Below, in pieces: positions 25,077-34,410 of a stretch of 64,000 nt of DNA; positions within the stretch are counted from its first letter, which is position 1; each line of letters starts with the position of its first letter. The notes beneath the pieces were generated by a model. It saw only the letters and a list, made by a program, of their open reading frames with translations, did not search any database and was not told where the DNA came from. Source of the stretch: Bacteroidaceae bacterium (GTDB lineage: Bacteria > Bacteroidota > Bacteroidia > Bacteroidales > Bacteroidaceae); assembly GCA_017429945.1 (NCBI GenBank), contig JAFRNY010000063.1:1-64000 (forward strand). The letters run 5' to 3'. The position numbers were made by a program, and so were the translations under genes.

Positions 25077-25574
25077 CTATCCGTTCTGCAGCCATTGGTC
25101 AGCTTCTTCGTAAAGCTTCGTAAGGTATTCGGGCCGACTCTTGCCCGGCAGTTCTTCGAGAATCGTCGTGCACGACTCGATGAACCACTCTCCGCTGGTA
25201 CGGCTGAGACGGTAGATGTACTGCGAGTCGCCCGTCTGGTTGAACGTCACGCCGGCAATCTCTGTCTTCACGGGGAAGGTAGTCTCTACGATGGCCACTG
25301 CTCGGTTGCCGTGGGTCCACACCAAGCAGGCGTGCACGTGATAGGGGATGTGGTCGGTGCGTGCAGCCAGAGCCTCGGTGAATTCCTTTACCGTGCCCTC
25401 AAACCACGATGCCTTGACGCATGCCCCTGCGGTGTAGCATGCCAACATCTCGTCCCACAACTGGTTGTCGCGAGCAAAACGCTCGAAGGTGAGCAAGCGC
25501 CGCACGGCCTCTTTCTCGCGCCGTGCTTCAAGGCCTGTGTGCACAGGTCGCTTGAGTATTAAATTAGTGTTCAT
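25077..25574 (-). CDS. NTF2/SnoaL-like domain protein
   Basis: A 165-residue cytoplasmic protein with the alpha+beta barrel pattern of SnoaL-like proteins: an N-terminal helix (LLTFERFARDNQLWDEML), a CYTAGACVKASWFEG strand-loop, then HVHACLVWTHGNRAVAIVET and a C-terminal strand before ILEEL. The fold serves as isomerase, dehydratase or ligand-binding module; no active-site assignment is possible. It is monocistronic, with its own -7 box (25611-25618) and a clear terminator. Confidence 0.75.
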   Translation of the reverse strand: MNTNLILKRPVHTGLEARREKEAVRRLLTFERFARDNQLWDEMLACYTAGACVKASWFEGTVKEFTEALAARTDHIPYHVHACLVWTHGNRAVAIVETTFPVKTEIAGVTFNQTGDSQYIYRLSRTSGEWFIESCTTILEELPGKSRPEYLTKLYEEADQWLQNG

Positions 25575-25610
25575 AAGGCTTTATGTTTTGCTATCTTTAG
25601 TTTGCAAATG

Positions 25611-25618
25611 CAAAGATA
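25611..25618 (-). promoter_or_regulatory. -7 box for the NTF2-like gene
   Basis: The minus strand reads TATCTTTG, a perfect TAnnTTTG element 37 bases upstream of the ATG at 25574. Confidence 0.55.
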
Positions 25619-25692
25619 CACATTTCTTCGGATTACCGTATCTTTTAATGAAAAGATTTACATAATTTAATACTCTTGACCGCTTTTCAACG

Positions 25693-25722
25693 AAAAAGCC
25701 CCTGCTTGACAGGGGCTTTTTT
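25693..25722 (-). terminator. Bidirectional-type terminator after ppiD
   Basis: The hairpin AAAAAGCCCCTG / CAGGGGCTTTTT has A/T tracts on both sides. It would stop the ppiD transcript on the minus strand, and would also shield the NTF2-like promoter. Confidence 0.8.
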
Positions 25723-25775
25723 AGCTTTTGCGCCTACACATTAATTAATTTACGTGTGCGCGCGTGCGTATGTAA

Positions 25776-27941
25776 TCAATAGAACATGTAGCGCTTGTCC
25801 TGAATGCCGGCCTTCTCGTAGAGCTCCTGCATGAAGCGTGAAGCAGCACGCATAGCCTGCTGGGCAACCTGATTGCCAGCCATCTTCTTGGCTGCATCGT
25901 CGAACTTGGCACCATTGTTGCTCTCGTTGATAACCTGGAAAGCATAGACGCCGGAGTTGCCCTTGACGCCCTTGGCAAATGAACCCTTGGCAGTCTTGGC
26001 AACAGCACCTGCGAGAGCGCTCTCGCTGGCACCTGCGCTCTGGATGAAGACGGGAGCACCGAAGGTGATGTGGCGAACGGTGTCGATAGCGGTGGCACCG
26101 GTGAGCTTAGCTGCAGCAGCGAGGTCGTTGGCCGAAGCCATCATCTCCTGAAGCTTGGCAGCCTTCTTGTCGCGGATCACTTCAGAGGTGATGAAGTCCT
26201 TGACGCTCTCCTCGGTGCGATATTCGCCATCGTTCTTATCGGTCACCATGACTACGAGGAGGTGGTCGTTGTTGCCAACGGTGTAGATATCAGAAACGTC
26301 GCCGACCTTGGTGTCATTGTTGAAAATCCAGCGGAAAGCTTCGCGTGTGGCGCTCAGACCAGCCACGTTGTGCTCGCTGGCCGACAGGCCTTCGCGCTGC
26401 TGCACCATGTAGCCAGCCTTGAGGGCGTTGGCTTCAATCTCCTCGATGGTCTTGTTCGATGCGATAAACTGCGAGAAGTCGTTGAACGTCTTGTTGAAGG
26501 TGTCGTTAGAGAAGTCGAGCGGACGCTTTACGATAGCAACCTGATACTTCTCAACCGGAGCACGACGGTCGGTGACGCGCAGGATGGCGATGGCATTGCC
26601 GTTGAGCTTCACCTGCTGTGTTGTGCCGAGAGCCTGTGAGTTGAGGGCGTTGATGAACTTCTGGTTGTTGTCGTCGAGCGTGGCGTTCTCGTACTGAGCA
26701 GAGCTAATCCACTGCTCTTCGCCAGTCTGGTTGAATTTCTTTGCGATGCTGTCGAAGGGCACACCGGCGGCGAGCACAGTCATGATGCTGTCGGCAGTCT
26801 TCTGGGCTGCAGCCTCATCGATGCCGCTGACGCCAATCTGGCGGAACTGAATGCTGTCGGGCAGGGTCGTCTTAGCAATGAGGCGAACGATATTCTGGGT
26901 GTTGTCCTGAGCATTGAGGTAGGGACCTTTCTGCTGACCTACAGCAATGGAGTCGATCTGTGCTGCGATGTCTGAGGGAAGGGCAGCGCGGCGCACGGGC
27001 AGTGCATGATAGGCTACAGTGCTACCGCTCTTGCGAATGATGTTTGCGAGGTCGGCACCTTCAGCAGCCATCTGCTTTGCAATTTCCTGCATCTCGGCAT
27101 TGATCTCGTCGCGGTCGGCCTTGCTGGCCTTGACTGCTACGTCGATGTACTTGATGTCGCGGATAGGCTCCTGCAGACGGAAGAGATCCTTCAGCTCGTT
27201 GTACTTAGCAGTGAGTTCCTTTGCATCGGGCTTCACTTCATCGTCCTTGATGGAGGTGTAGGGGAGCGAGACAATGAGTACGTCCTTCTCTAAGCGTGAG
27301 CCCTTGAAGGCATTCTCAGCGCTAACAGGATTAGCGAAGAACGACTTGCCGAGCAGGCCCTGGAACTTCTGAGCGAGAGTCTGCTGACGGATGTTCTTCT
27401 CGATGAACTTCCAGTAGTTGTACATCTGGGTGTAGTATGACACAGCTTCAGCGGGCTGGCCTGCCTGACCCTTCATAGCGTTGTACTGGGTGAGGAACTG
27501 GTTGAGTTGTTCCACGTCGAAAGCGCCGGTCTGCTGGTTGCGGAAGGGCGTCTGAGCGAGCATGGGGTTCTGGCCGTTCTTGATGATGTCTTGCATCTCA
27601 GCGTCGGTCACTGTGAGTCCGAGTTCTTCTGCCTCGTGGTTGAGGAGTTCGTTTTGTACATAAGTCTGCCACACTTGATCGCGCACTTGCTGCATCTGTT
27701 CCTCGCTGAGGTTGTCGGTGCCTGAGGTGAACTTCAGGACGTCGGTGTACTCGTCAACGAGGTCGTTGAATTCCTGAATGTTGAGGTTGTTACCATAGAC
27801 ATTGCCGATGCGCTGGTGGCTCTCGGTGCGTGATGAGGAGAGCGAACGAACGGCTTCCTCCGCGATGAAGGCAAAGAGCGCGAGACCCACGAACAGGATG
27901 AGCAGTGCTCCTTTGCTTCTGATTTTTTGTAATGTTGCCAT
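25776..27941 (-). CDS. ppiD: PpiD/SurA-type periplasmic peptidylprolyl isomerase
   Basis: A 721-residue envelope foldase with one N-terminal membrane anchor (about 10-28, LLILFVGLALFAFIAEE) and a large periplasmic part. A SurA_N-like chaperone region (about 45-200) is followed by a parvulin-like rotamase region around 345-455 (SIAKKFNQTGEEQW..., typical of degenerate parvulins), then a C-terminal helical part. It catalyses or assists prolyl isomerisation of outer-membrane proteins. It is last in the CoaX-barrel-LptC-CNNM-PpiD order, and has its own promoter (28010-28039) and terminator. Confidence 0.87.
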   Translation of the reverse strand: MATLQKIRSKGALLILFVGLALFAFIAEEAVRSLSSSRTESHQRIGNVYGNNLNIQEFNDLVDEYTDVLKFTSGTDNLSEEQMQQVRDQVWQTYVQNELLNHEAEELGLTVTDAEMQDIIKNGQNPMLAQTPFRNQQTGAFDVEQLNQFLTQYNAMKGQAGQPAEAVSYYTQMYNYWKFIEKNIRQQTLAQKFQGLLGKSFFANPVSAENAFKGSRLEKDVLIVSLPYTSIKDDEVKPDAKELTAKYNELKDLFRLQEPIRDIKYIDVAVKASKADRDEINAEMQEIAKQMAAEGADLANIIRKSGSTVAYHALPVRRAALPSDIAAQIDSIAVGQQKGPYLNAQDNTQNIVRLIAKTTLPDSIQFRQIGVSGIDEAAAQKTADSIMTVLAAGVPFDSIAKKFNQTGEEQWISSAQYENATLDDNNQKFINALNSQALGTTQQVKLNGNAIAILRVTDRRAPVEKYQVAIVKRPLDFSNDTFNKTFNDFSQFIASNKTIEEIEANALKAGYMVQQREGLSASEHNVAGLSATREAFRWIFNNDTKVGDVSDIYTVGNNDHLLVVMVTDKNDGEYRTEESVKDFITSEVIRDKKAAKLQEMMASANDLAAAAKLTGATAIDTVRHITFGAPVFIQSAGASESALAGAVAKTAKGSFAKGVKGNSGVYAFQVINESNNGAKFDDAAKKMAGNQVAQQAMRAASRFMQELYEKAGIQDKRYMFY

Positions 27942-28009
27942 TGTTTGATGTTTTGTTATATTGTTTTGTTTTCTTCAGTCGATGTTGTGCTTTTTATTCA
28001 AAAAGCGCA

Positions 28010-28039
28010 CGAAGGTACACAAAAATTACCGAACTGCAA
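28010..28039 (-). promoter_or_regulatory. Promoter of ppiD
   Basis: The minus strand shows TTG (28037-28039), a 19-base spacer and TACCTTCG (28010-28017), a near match to the Bacteroidota TTTG-N19-TAnnTTTG pattern. It lies 69 bases upstream of the ATG. Confidence 0.55.
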
Positions 28040-28091
28040 CGTTTTTGCCTTGAAAAATGCGTTTTGTGGGTAAAGATTGTGTGTTTTAGGC

Positions 28092-29366
28092 TTACTTTTC
28101 AAGTATTTTCAGTCTTACGAGCTCAATTTTGGTGCTGGTATTCTTTAGAATCTTAAACTCAAGATTATCGAAGCTGACGACTTCGTTGAGCTTCGGGAAT
28201 CGCTGTATTTTGTGAAGGATGAGTCCGCCTACGGTCATGTAGTCCTCGCTCTCGGGCAGTTCGAGGTCGAGCAGTTCGTTGGCTTTCTCCACTTCGAGGC
28301 GAGCCGATAGTTCGTATTCGCCCGAAGGCAGCTTCCGTGCGATATATGACTGCTGGTCGTGCTCGTCCTCTATATCTCCGAAGATTTCTTCGACGAGGTC
28401 CTCGAGGGTGCAGATGCCGCTAGTGCCTCCGAACTCATCTACGACCACGGCGAGCGATATCTTCTGTTGCATGAGTGTCTGCATGAGTTTCTGCGCGCTC
28501 ATGCTCTCAGGCACGATGGGCACTTCGCGTACGTGGTCGCGCCAGGCGTCGCCGGGCTTCATGCGGAAAAGTTCAGAGGAATGTATGAAACCGACGACGT
28601 TGTCGATGTCGTCTTCATAGACAATGAGCTTCGAGCATCCGCTCTCGATGAATTTGGCCCTCAGTTGCTCAATGGTTTCAGTGATGTCGGCGGCGACGAT
28701 CTCTGTTCTGGGAACTATACAGTCGCGAACCTTGCATGTGCTGAAGTCAAGGGCGTTCTGGAATATCTTCACCTCGTCGGTTATCTCTTCTTCGTTGTCG
28801 GTCTGGTCAATAGTCGTCTGTATGAGGTAATCGAGGTCGACGCGTGTGAAAGCTTTGTCGCTGTCGTCGCGGTTTACTTTTAGGCCGAATATGCGCAGGA
28901 TGCCTTTGGCAAGACCGCTGGTGAATTTGGCAATGGGGTAGAGCAGGATGTAGAAGATGTATGCAATTGGCGAGAGCATCAACAGCGTGCGGTTGGGATT
29001 GATCTTGAAGAGCATCTTGGGCAGGAACTCTCCTGTAAAGAGCACGATGATGGTCGATGCTATCGTCTGCACGAGCAGTGCCAGCCATTCGTTGTGAATG
29101 CCAAGCGGCTGAATGAGCAGCGGGTCGAGCAGCCGTGCAATGAGAATGCCATAGATGACGAGGGCAATATTGTTGCCCACGAGTAGTGTGGAGATGAAAT
29201 TGTTGGGATGCTCAAAGAATGTCGCAGCAAATCGTGCACCGATACTGCTTTGGGAGCGGTCCATCTCAAAGCGTAGCTTGTTGCTCGAGACAAAAGCTAT
29301 CTCCATGCCGGAGAAGAAGGCCGAGAACGCAAGGGTTATTGCGATGTATAAGATTAATGTGCTCAA
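28092..29366 (-). CDS. CNNM/CorC-type membrane protein with CBS pair
   Basis: A 424-residue inner-membrane protein of the hemolysin-C/CNNM family. A DUF21 domain with about four membrane segments (1-190, including the SGMEIAFVS start) is followed by a paired CBS domain (about 200-330) and a CorC_HlyC domain (about 345-424). Relatives export magnesium or cobalt; the Bacteroidota member GldE belongs here too. The start is TTG at 29366: an in-frame stop lies upstream and no ATG intervenes. It follows lptC by 24 bases and is probably in one transcript with it. Confidence 0.88.
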   Translation of the reverse strand: MSTLILYIAITLAFSAFFSGMEIAFVSSNKLRFEMDRSQSSIGARFAATFFEHPNNFISTLLVGNNIALVIYGILIARLLDPLLIQPLGIHNEWLALLVQTIASTIIVLFTGEFLPKMLFKINPNRTLLMLSPIAYIFYILLYPIAKFTSGLAKGILRIFGLKVNRDDSDKAFTRVDLDYLIQTTIDQTDNEEEITDEVKIFQNALDFSTCKVRDCIVPRTEIVAADITETIEQLRAKFIESGCSKLIVYEDDIDNVVGFIHSSELFRMKPGDAWRDHVREVPIVPESMSAQKLMQTLMQQKISLAVVVDEFGGTSGICTLEDLVEEIFGDIEDEHDQQSYIARKLPSGEYELSARLEVEKANELLDLELPESEDYMTVGGLILHKIQRFPKLNEVVSFDNLEFKILKNTSTKIELVRLKILEK

Positions 29367-29390
29367 TGTCGTTAAGTTTTGTTCGTAGGA

Positions 29391-30074
29391 TTAGTTCTTC
29401 CTGTGGAAGTCGGCTTGCGACGGGCGCTGGAAAGTGGGCTCACTCTGCTGTTGCGCTCCCGCTTCATCATCTTTCTTTTCGTTCATCGGTGTGTAGCCGG
29501 CAGAATTATTGATGCTGTATTTTGTCATCTGCTCGTCGGAGCGGAAGTGGTAGCCCCGGAGCTGTTGGTTGGTAGATGGTTTGGTGATACACATATAGAC
29601 TGTGTTCCACATCTCATGGGCGTCCATATCCCAGAAGAGTTCTTCGGTCTCAAAGAGGTCGCCGTCGCGGTTGAGCACGACAACGCGTCCTCGCAGTTCC
29701 CAAGTCCGGTTGTTATGGCAGTAGGCCGTATCGCTTTGCACATACCAGTTGACGTGGAAGGTAGTGTCGAATTTCTCTAGGAAAAGGCCTTTAGGGAAAT
29801 ACCATTTAGGCTCCGGCTGTGTGTAGATAAACCAGTCTTCGGCAACGATTTTGTAGCTTATGACTCCGGAGTCGGAAATAAGGTTCGAGATACCATGTGC
29901 GGTGAGCAGCGGCAACGAATCGCACTCGTCAATTGCTGGTGCCAGGTGTGCGCGCTTACGTTGGCAGGCGGCGGTGAGTGCTGCCAAGAGCGCAAGTATG
30001 CAAACAAGCAAAAGGCTCCGCAGGCCATGGGCCGTGCGAAGCTTTAATGCTGAATTATTTGCTTCTGACTTCAT
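29391..30074 (-). CDS. lptC: LPS export periplasmic protein LptC
   Basis: A 227-residue single-anchor protein linking the LptBFG ABC transporter to periplasmic LptA in lipopolysaccharide transport. The start is ATG at 30074 (MKSEANNSALKL). The longer upstream frame would overlap the preceding gene and lacks a proper signal. A hydrophobic segment (about residues 19-37) ends ALTAAC, so it may be lipidated. The beta-jelly-roll pattern SDSGVISYKIVAEDWFIY and the repeated W/F-rich strands fit the LptC family of Bacteroidota. Its position between a beta-barrel gene and a CNNM gene is the usual order. Confidence 0.85.
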   Translation of the reverse strand: MKSEANNSALKLRTAHGLRSLLLVCILALLAALTAACQRKRAHLAPAIDECDSLPLLTAHGISNLISDSGVISYKIVAEDWFIYTQPEPKWYFPKGLFLEKFDTTFHVNWYVQSDTAYCHNNRTWELRGRVVVLNRDGDLFETEELFWDMDAHEMWNTVYMCITKPSTNQQLRGYHFRSDEQMTKYSINNSAGYTPMNEKKDDEAGAQQQSEPTFQRPSQADFHRKN

Positions 30075-30109
30075 TTGCTTGAGAGTGGTTCGCTGATGTT
30101 GGCCTTCGC

Positions 30110-31471
30110 TTATCTGAACTTCCACTTCTGGAACCAGAGTTCGTTGAATGTTATGCCAATGTTTATGCGCAAGAGGTTCTCGGCGATGAGGCGGTCTGAC
30201 GAAGGTTGCCTGCGAGACCATTCCACGCCTATGTTCACGTAGGACGGAGCGTAGACGTTGAGGACAGTGTTGCGCGTGATGCCGTTAGCTATGGGCAGTC
30301 CTAAACCTGCCGTGATACCAAATTGTGCGGGGCCGTCGAAGTTGCCTCCTGAAGCCAACTGTATTTTTTGATATGGAGTTGCATAGTATGCTCCGGCGCG
30401 ATAGCAGATGCGCTTGAGATAGCTGTGGTCGAGGCGTGCGGGCAGGTACTCTATACCGGCATTGAATTTCAAGCGGTTGTTGTAGTCGCCGCTCATGGGA
30501 ATGTAAGTGGCGTTGTAGCTGTCGTAGTGTGGCGTTGTGCAGTCTTTCCAAGCCTCAAAGGTGGCGTCGGCTGCTACGTAGAGCTTGTTGCGGTGGTTCC
30601 AGGCAGCTCCGAAACTATATGTCATTGGCAGCTCAAAGGCTTTCTTCACGCTTCGTTGAATGGTGTCACCTGCAAGTGCCGTGCGCAGTATTGTTGACTC
30701 ACCGCCCACCTTATGTCCGATTCCTACGGTGGCTCCGAGCGTCAGGGCGTCGGTGCGTGAGAGCGGCACTACGGCTTGCACGCCAATGTCGGCCTTCCAT
30801 GTGAGCAGCGACGAGTTGTAGTACGAACGCAGACTGCTGTAGCTTGAGCTGTTGGCGGTGCCGTTCTCCGCGAAGGTTTGTACCACAGAGTGGTCGATGC
30901 TTCCCCAAAGCAGTCCGGCGTTGGCGCCTATTGAGAATCCTCTGAACGGTCGCCATCCGAGTCCGGCATAGGCTTCGTGGAGGCCTCCGCTACCGTCGAG
31001 TGCAAAGCTGTTTGTAAGGTTTTGGCCGGTGTAAGGGTCCGTGCCGATGGTTTGCTCTTGTGAGAAGCTATAGCCAATGGCGGTGAAGGGCTGGAACCCG
31101 AGGCTCATACCGAGATGCTTGGCCAGGCGGAATTGAGCGCTTACGTACTCGAAGTTGGTGTTGTTGGCGCTATTATGGCTATCGCCCAGTGTCATCTTGG
31201 TTCGCTGCAGGCTCATGCCTACATCGAAGAGGAATGTCAGCGAGTCCACTGCTGAGTAGCTGGCGGGGTTGAGCTTGTTGATGCTGTGCCCGGAGCGCAG
31301 TCCCTGGCTCACGCCGCCCATAGAACGGTTGCGGCCTTGCGACTGGTCGCTGAGCAGACCGAGCCCGAATCGCGAGTATGATGAGTTCGAACCATTGGTC
31401 TGGGCATACGCTCCCGCAACTCCGGCGAGTGTGAAAACGAGGGCTATCAGTGCCTTATATGTCTTTTTCAT
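30110..31471 (-). CDS. Outer-membrane beta-barrel protein, FadL-like
   Basis: A 453-residue outer-membrane protein: signal peptide 1-23 (ending AGAYAQ), then a Ser/Tyr-rich start (SSYSRFGLGLL) and many amphipathic strands, ending in a terminal aromatic strand (WFQKWKFR). Overall it resembles FadL/OmpP1-type hydrophobic-substrate porins conserved next to coaX and lptC in Bacteroidales. Cargo is unknown. It starts 3 bases after the coaX stop, so the pair is co-transcribed. Confidence 0.75.
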   Translation of the reverse strand: MKKTYKALIALVFTLAGVAGAYAQTNGSNSSYSRFGLGLLSDQSQGRNRSMGGVSQGLRSGHSINKLNPASYSAVDSLTFLFDVGMSLQRTKMTLGDSHNSANNTNFEYVSAQFRLAKHLGMSLGFQPFTAIGYSFSQEQTIGTDPYTGQNLTNSFALDGSGGLHEAYAGLGWRPFRGFSIGANAGLLWGSIDHSVVQTFAENGTANSSSYSSLRSYYNSSLLTWKADIGVQAVVPLSRTDALTLGATVGIGHKVGGESTILRTALAGDTIQRSVKKAFELPMTYSFGAAWNHRNKLYVAADATFEAWKDCTTPHYDSYNATYIPMSGDYNNRLKFNAGIEYLPARLDHSYLKRICYRAGAYYATPYQKIQLASGGNFDGPAQFGITAGLGLPIANGITRNTVLNVYAPSYVNIGVEWSRRQPSSDRLIAENLLRINIGITFNELWFQKWKFR

Positions 31472-31474
31472 AAA

Positions 31475-32251
31475 TCAGTTTTTCGATAACTCTGTAGTGG
31501 TGGGCTTGGCAGTCTGTAGTCTGCTGTCTGCGACCGATATATGGTGCTCCAGTATGGCGTTCAGTCCGCGAGCCACAAGAAATTCGTCGGCAAAGGTACG
31601 TGAAGTTTGCGTTATGGCCAAACGTTTTGCGTCTCCGCCCGTTAAAAAAACCAAAAGCTCGGGATATTTTCTTCTGAAGTGGCTTATATACCCCCTTATT
31701 TCGTGGCGAAGGCCTTGGATTACACCGGCTCGGATAGCAGTAGGAGTGTCATAGCCCAGCTCGGGTGTGTCGCCCTCGGCTTCGACTAATGGCAGCCGTG
31801 GGATGTAATCGTCAATGGCTTGCAGGCGTGCGTGCATCCCCGGCGCGATGTTTCCTCCGAGATATGTGCCTTCGGGCGCCACGACGTCGAACGTTATGCA
31901 ACTGCCGGCATCTATGATGAGCAAAGGCCGCCCTGGCTTGAGGGTCCAGGCGCCTACAGCTGCTGCCAAGCGGTCGGCGCCGAGGGTGGCAGGCGTGTGG
32001 TAGCCGTTCTTTAGGGGCGTCGGTGTCAGTGATGTGAAGCGCAGAAGTGTGCCGCCGAGGTTCTTGAGCCTGCGCTCGGCCTCACTGCTAAGATCAACGA
32101 CCGTCGATATTATCGTGGCCTTGGGCCTGAAGCTTAGATGTTCGATGCACGACAGAGTGTGACCTTCCTCGTGGAAAGTCTCTCTGAGCGTCTCTCCTTC
32201 AAAGATATAGAACTTGGAGAGCGTGTTGCCTATGTCGATTATGAGATTCAT
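31475..32251 (-). CDS. coaX: Type III pantothenate kinase CoaX
   Basis: A 258-residue cytoplasmic kinase catalysing the first step of coenzyme A synthesis. The ASKHA-fold phosphate loop MNLIIDIGNT opens the protein. The pantothenate/dimer motifs LGADRLAAAVGAW and ITFDVVAPEGTYLGG are present, and TGGDAKRL lies near the end. ATG at 32251 is the real start; residues upstream of it in the longer frame are only a TTGAACT heptad repeat. It lies 64 bases downstream of pgeF. Type III kinases use no feedback by CoA, from family knowledge. Confidence 0.92.
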   Translation of the reverse strand: MNLIIDIGNTLSKFYIFEGETLRETFHEEGHTLSCIEHLSFRPKATIISTVVDLSSEAERRLKNLGGTLLRFTSLTPTPLKNGYHTPATLGADRLAAAVGAWTLKPGRPLLIIDAGSCITFDVVAPEGTYLGGNIAPGMHARLQAIDDYIPRLPLVEAEGDTPELGYDTPTAIRAGVIQGLRHEIRGYISHFRRKYPELLVFLTGGDAKRLAITQTSRTFADEFLVARGLNAILEHHISVADSRLQTAKPTTTELSKN

Positions 32252-32313
32252 TGAACTTTGAACATTGAACTTTGAACATTGAACTTTGAACATTGAACAT
32301 TGAACTTTGAGCA
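32251..32313. repeat. Heptad repeat TTGAACT/TTGAACA
   Basis: Nine consecutive 7-bp units, TTGAACT and TTGAACA plus one variant, fill the entire gap between the pgeF stop (32315) and the coaX start codon. Any Shine-Dalgarno or promoter for coaX would have to lie inside it. Confidence 0.9.
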
Positions 32314-32314
32314 T

Positions 32315-33094
32315 TCAATCTCCCTTGATGACGCATCCCGTAAACATCCGTCCGGAATTGATGCCGAGGCGGCGGGCGGAGAAGAATCGGGCGGGGTAGG
32401 TGAATGTGCAGAGGCCTGTGGTAGTGATGGCTTCAGGGGGTACGGCCGCAGTCTGAAGGTCTGCGGCATTGGCTGCCCAAAGGTCTATGTGCCAGCGTGG
32501 TTCTTCGGTCGGGCCGGCGCTGTCACGAAGTTTCTTGAATGCAAGACTTCCGGTGTCGAAGCCTGCTGTAGCGAAGGCATCTACGACTTCGTCGCCCACT
32601 TCGAACGCGTCGGGGCCAATGCTTGGCCCTATGATGGCTCTGACATCCGCGGATTGAGTGCCGAATCGCTCGCGCATATATATTAATGTCTTCGATGCTA
32701 TGCGAGCGACCGTTCCGCGCCAGCCTGCATGAACGGCGGCAATAGCCCGATTGCGGCTGTCGTAGAGCAAGATAGGTACGCAGTCGGCTGTGGATACGCC
32801 GATACACGTGTTGGCCAACTGCGTCACAACGGCATCTATGCCTTCGAGCGGCGACGAGAGGTTGGCGGCCGTGATCTCAGCAATCTGTGTGCCGTGTACC
32901 TGATGCGGAAGCACAAGGTTGCTGTCGTCGATGTGCAGGCGTCGGCAGAGCTCTTGGCGGCAAGCAGTGACGTGTGTGGGCGCGTCGCCCGTGTACGGTG
33001 TTATGTTAAAGCCGTCATATGGCGCCTCAGTCACTGCGCAATGGCGCTCAGTGCTGAAGGCTGTTACTGATGGGTGAAGATCGTAGATTACCAT
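32315..33094 (-). CDS. pgeF: Peptidoglycan editing factor PgeF (YfiH/laccase-domain)
   Basis: A 259-residue multicopper-oxidase-like protein. Members have been described as purine nucleoside phosphorylases/adenosine deaminases and, in E. coli, as an editing factor that prevents wrong amino acids in peptidoglycan stems. The zinc-site motifs are present: HQVHG, STADCVPIL and AVHAGWRGT. ATG at 33094 (MVIYDLHPS) is preferred; the start at 33151 would overlap the obg end. It lies between obg and coaX on the same strand. Confidence 0.9.
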   Translation of the reverse strand: MVIYDLHPSVTAFSTERHCAVTEAPYDGFNITPYTGDAPTHVTACRQELCRRLHIDDSNLVLPHQVHGTQIAEITAANLSSPLEGIDAVVTQLANTCIGVSTADCVPILLYDSRNRAIAAVHAGWRGTVARIASKTLIYMRERFGTQSADVRAIIGPSIGPDAFEVGDEVVDAFATAGFDTGSLAFKKLRDSAGPTEEPRWHIDLWAANAADLQTAAVPPEAITTTGLCTFTYPARFFSARRLGINSGRMFTGCVIKGD

Positions 33095-33125
33095 TTGCTT
33101 ATGGCGATGGCGCTGTGTCGGGCAT

Positions 33126-34295
33126 TCATTCAATGTCATCGAGAATCTCAAACTCGTCGCAGTCGAGGTCTTCGATGTCTTCTACGTCATCGTCATCGAG
33201 TATGATTATGTCCTCGTCCTCGCCTTCAGCCGCCATCTCATCGCGCAGGGCGGTGATGTCTTTGTCGCGGTGGACGATGGCGGAGCTATGGGTTGCAAAG
33301 CGGTCGGCCGTGTCGAGGTTCTGCCACAGGAGGTCCTTCAGCTGAGTGATGTTATAGCCCGTGAAGGCCGAGATGAAGATGTGCGGGAGGTCGGTAGGCA
33401 GATCGGCGCTGAGCATCTCCATGAGCTCTTCGTCGAGGAGGTCTGCTTTAGTGATGGCGAGCACGCGCTGCTTAGCGAGCAGTTCGGGGTTGTATGTCGT
33501 AAGTTCGCGCAGGAGCACTTCGTAGTCGCGGCGGATGTCATCGGTGTCGCCGGGAATCATGAACAGCAGCAGGGCGTTGCGCTCTATGTGTCGGAGGAAG
33601 CGTAGTCCCAGACCTTTGCCCTCGCTGGCACCTTCGATTATGCCAGGAATGTCGGCCATGACGAATGAGCGGTTGTCGCGGTAGCTGACGACGCCCACCG
33701 ATGGCTCAAGCGTGGTAAAGGGATAGCCGGCAATCTTTGGGTGTGCCGAGCTTATGGCATTCACGAGTGTACTCTTGCCTGCGTTGGGGAAGCCCACGAG
33801 GCCTACGTCGGCCAGCATCTTCAGCTCCATGATGACCGTCAGTTCCTGCATGGGTTCGCCCGGTTGTGCGAAGCGCGGTGCTTGGTTTGTGGCTGTTGCG
33901 AAATGCTTGTTGCCTAAGCCTCCGCGGCCTCCACGTAGGAGCATCACAGTTTGTCCGTCCTCGGTGACGTCGCATACGAATCGCCCGGTGTCGGCATCGT
34001 AAACGACGGTGCCGCAGGGCACGTCGATATAGCGGTCGGCGCCATCGGCTCCGTGCGACCCGTTCTTGCCACCGTTGCCTCCGTGTCCGGCGAAGATATG
34101 GCGGTCGTAGCGCAGGTGGAGCAGCGTCCAATAGTTGCGGTTGCCGCGCAGGTATATGTGTCCGCCGCGCCCGCCGTCGCCGCCGTCGGGCCCGCCGTTG
34201 GGTACGTATTTGGCCCGATGCATGTGCATTGAACCGCGCCCGCCCTTGCCTGATCGGCATACTATTTTGACGTAATCTATAAAGTTAGTATCCAT
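33126..34295 (-). CDS. obgE: GTPase Obg/CgtA
   Basis: A 389-residue ribosome-associated GTPase acting in 50S assembly and stress control. The glycine-rich Obg domain (about 1-158, [14 protein letters not shown]) is followed by the G domain with G1 [10 protein letters not shown]3 DIPGIIEG and G4 TKAD. The C-terminal tail (about 350-389) is strongly acidic. Acidic tails are common in Obg proteins. It lies 91 bases after nnr, with an 8-bp repeat between, and is followed by pgeF. Confidence 0.95.
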   Translation of the reverse strand: MDTNFIDYVKIVCRSGKGGRGSMHMHRAKYVPNGGPDGGDGGRGGHIYLRGNRNYWTLLHLRYDRHIFAGHGGNGGKNGSHGADGADRYIDVPCGTVVYDADTGRFVCDVTEDGQTVMLLRGGRGGLGNKHFATATNQAPRFAQPGEPMQELTVIMELKMLADVGLVGFPNAGKSTLVNAISSAHPKIAGYPFTTLEPSVGVVSYRDNRSFVMADIPGIIEGASEGKGLGLRFLRHIERNALLLFMIPGDTDDIRRDYEVLLRELTTYNPELLAKQRVLAITKADLLDEELMEMLSADLPTDLPHIFISAFTGYNITQLKDLLWQNLDTADRFATHSSAIVHRDKDITALRDEMAAEGEDEDIIILDDDDVEDIEDLDCDEFEILDDIE

Positions 34296-34362
34296 TGACT
34301 TATGCGATTCGGCTTAAATGCCAACTCTAATGTTTGTTTAAGAATCTTATTACCCTGCTTTG

Positions 34363-34410
34363 TCAACTTGTCAACTCATCAACTCGTCAACTCGTCAACT
34401 TGTTAACTTG
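34363..34410. repeat. 8-bp tandem repeat TCAACTCG
   Basis: Six 8-bp units (TCAACTTG, TCAACTCA, TCAACTCG and variants). The repeat overlaps the 3' end of nnr and encodes its last residues (VNKLTS) and the stop codon. Confidence 0.85.
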
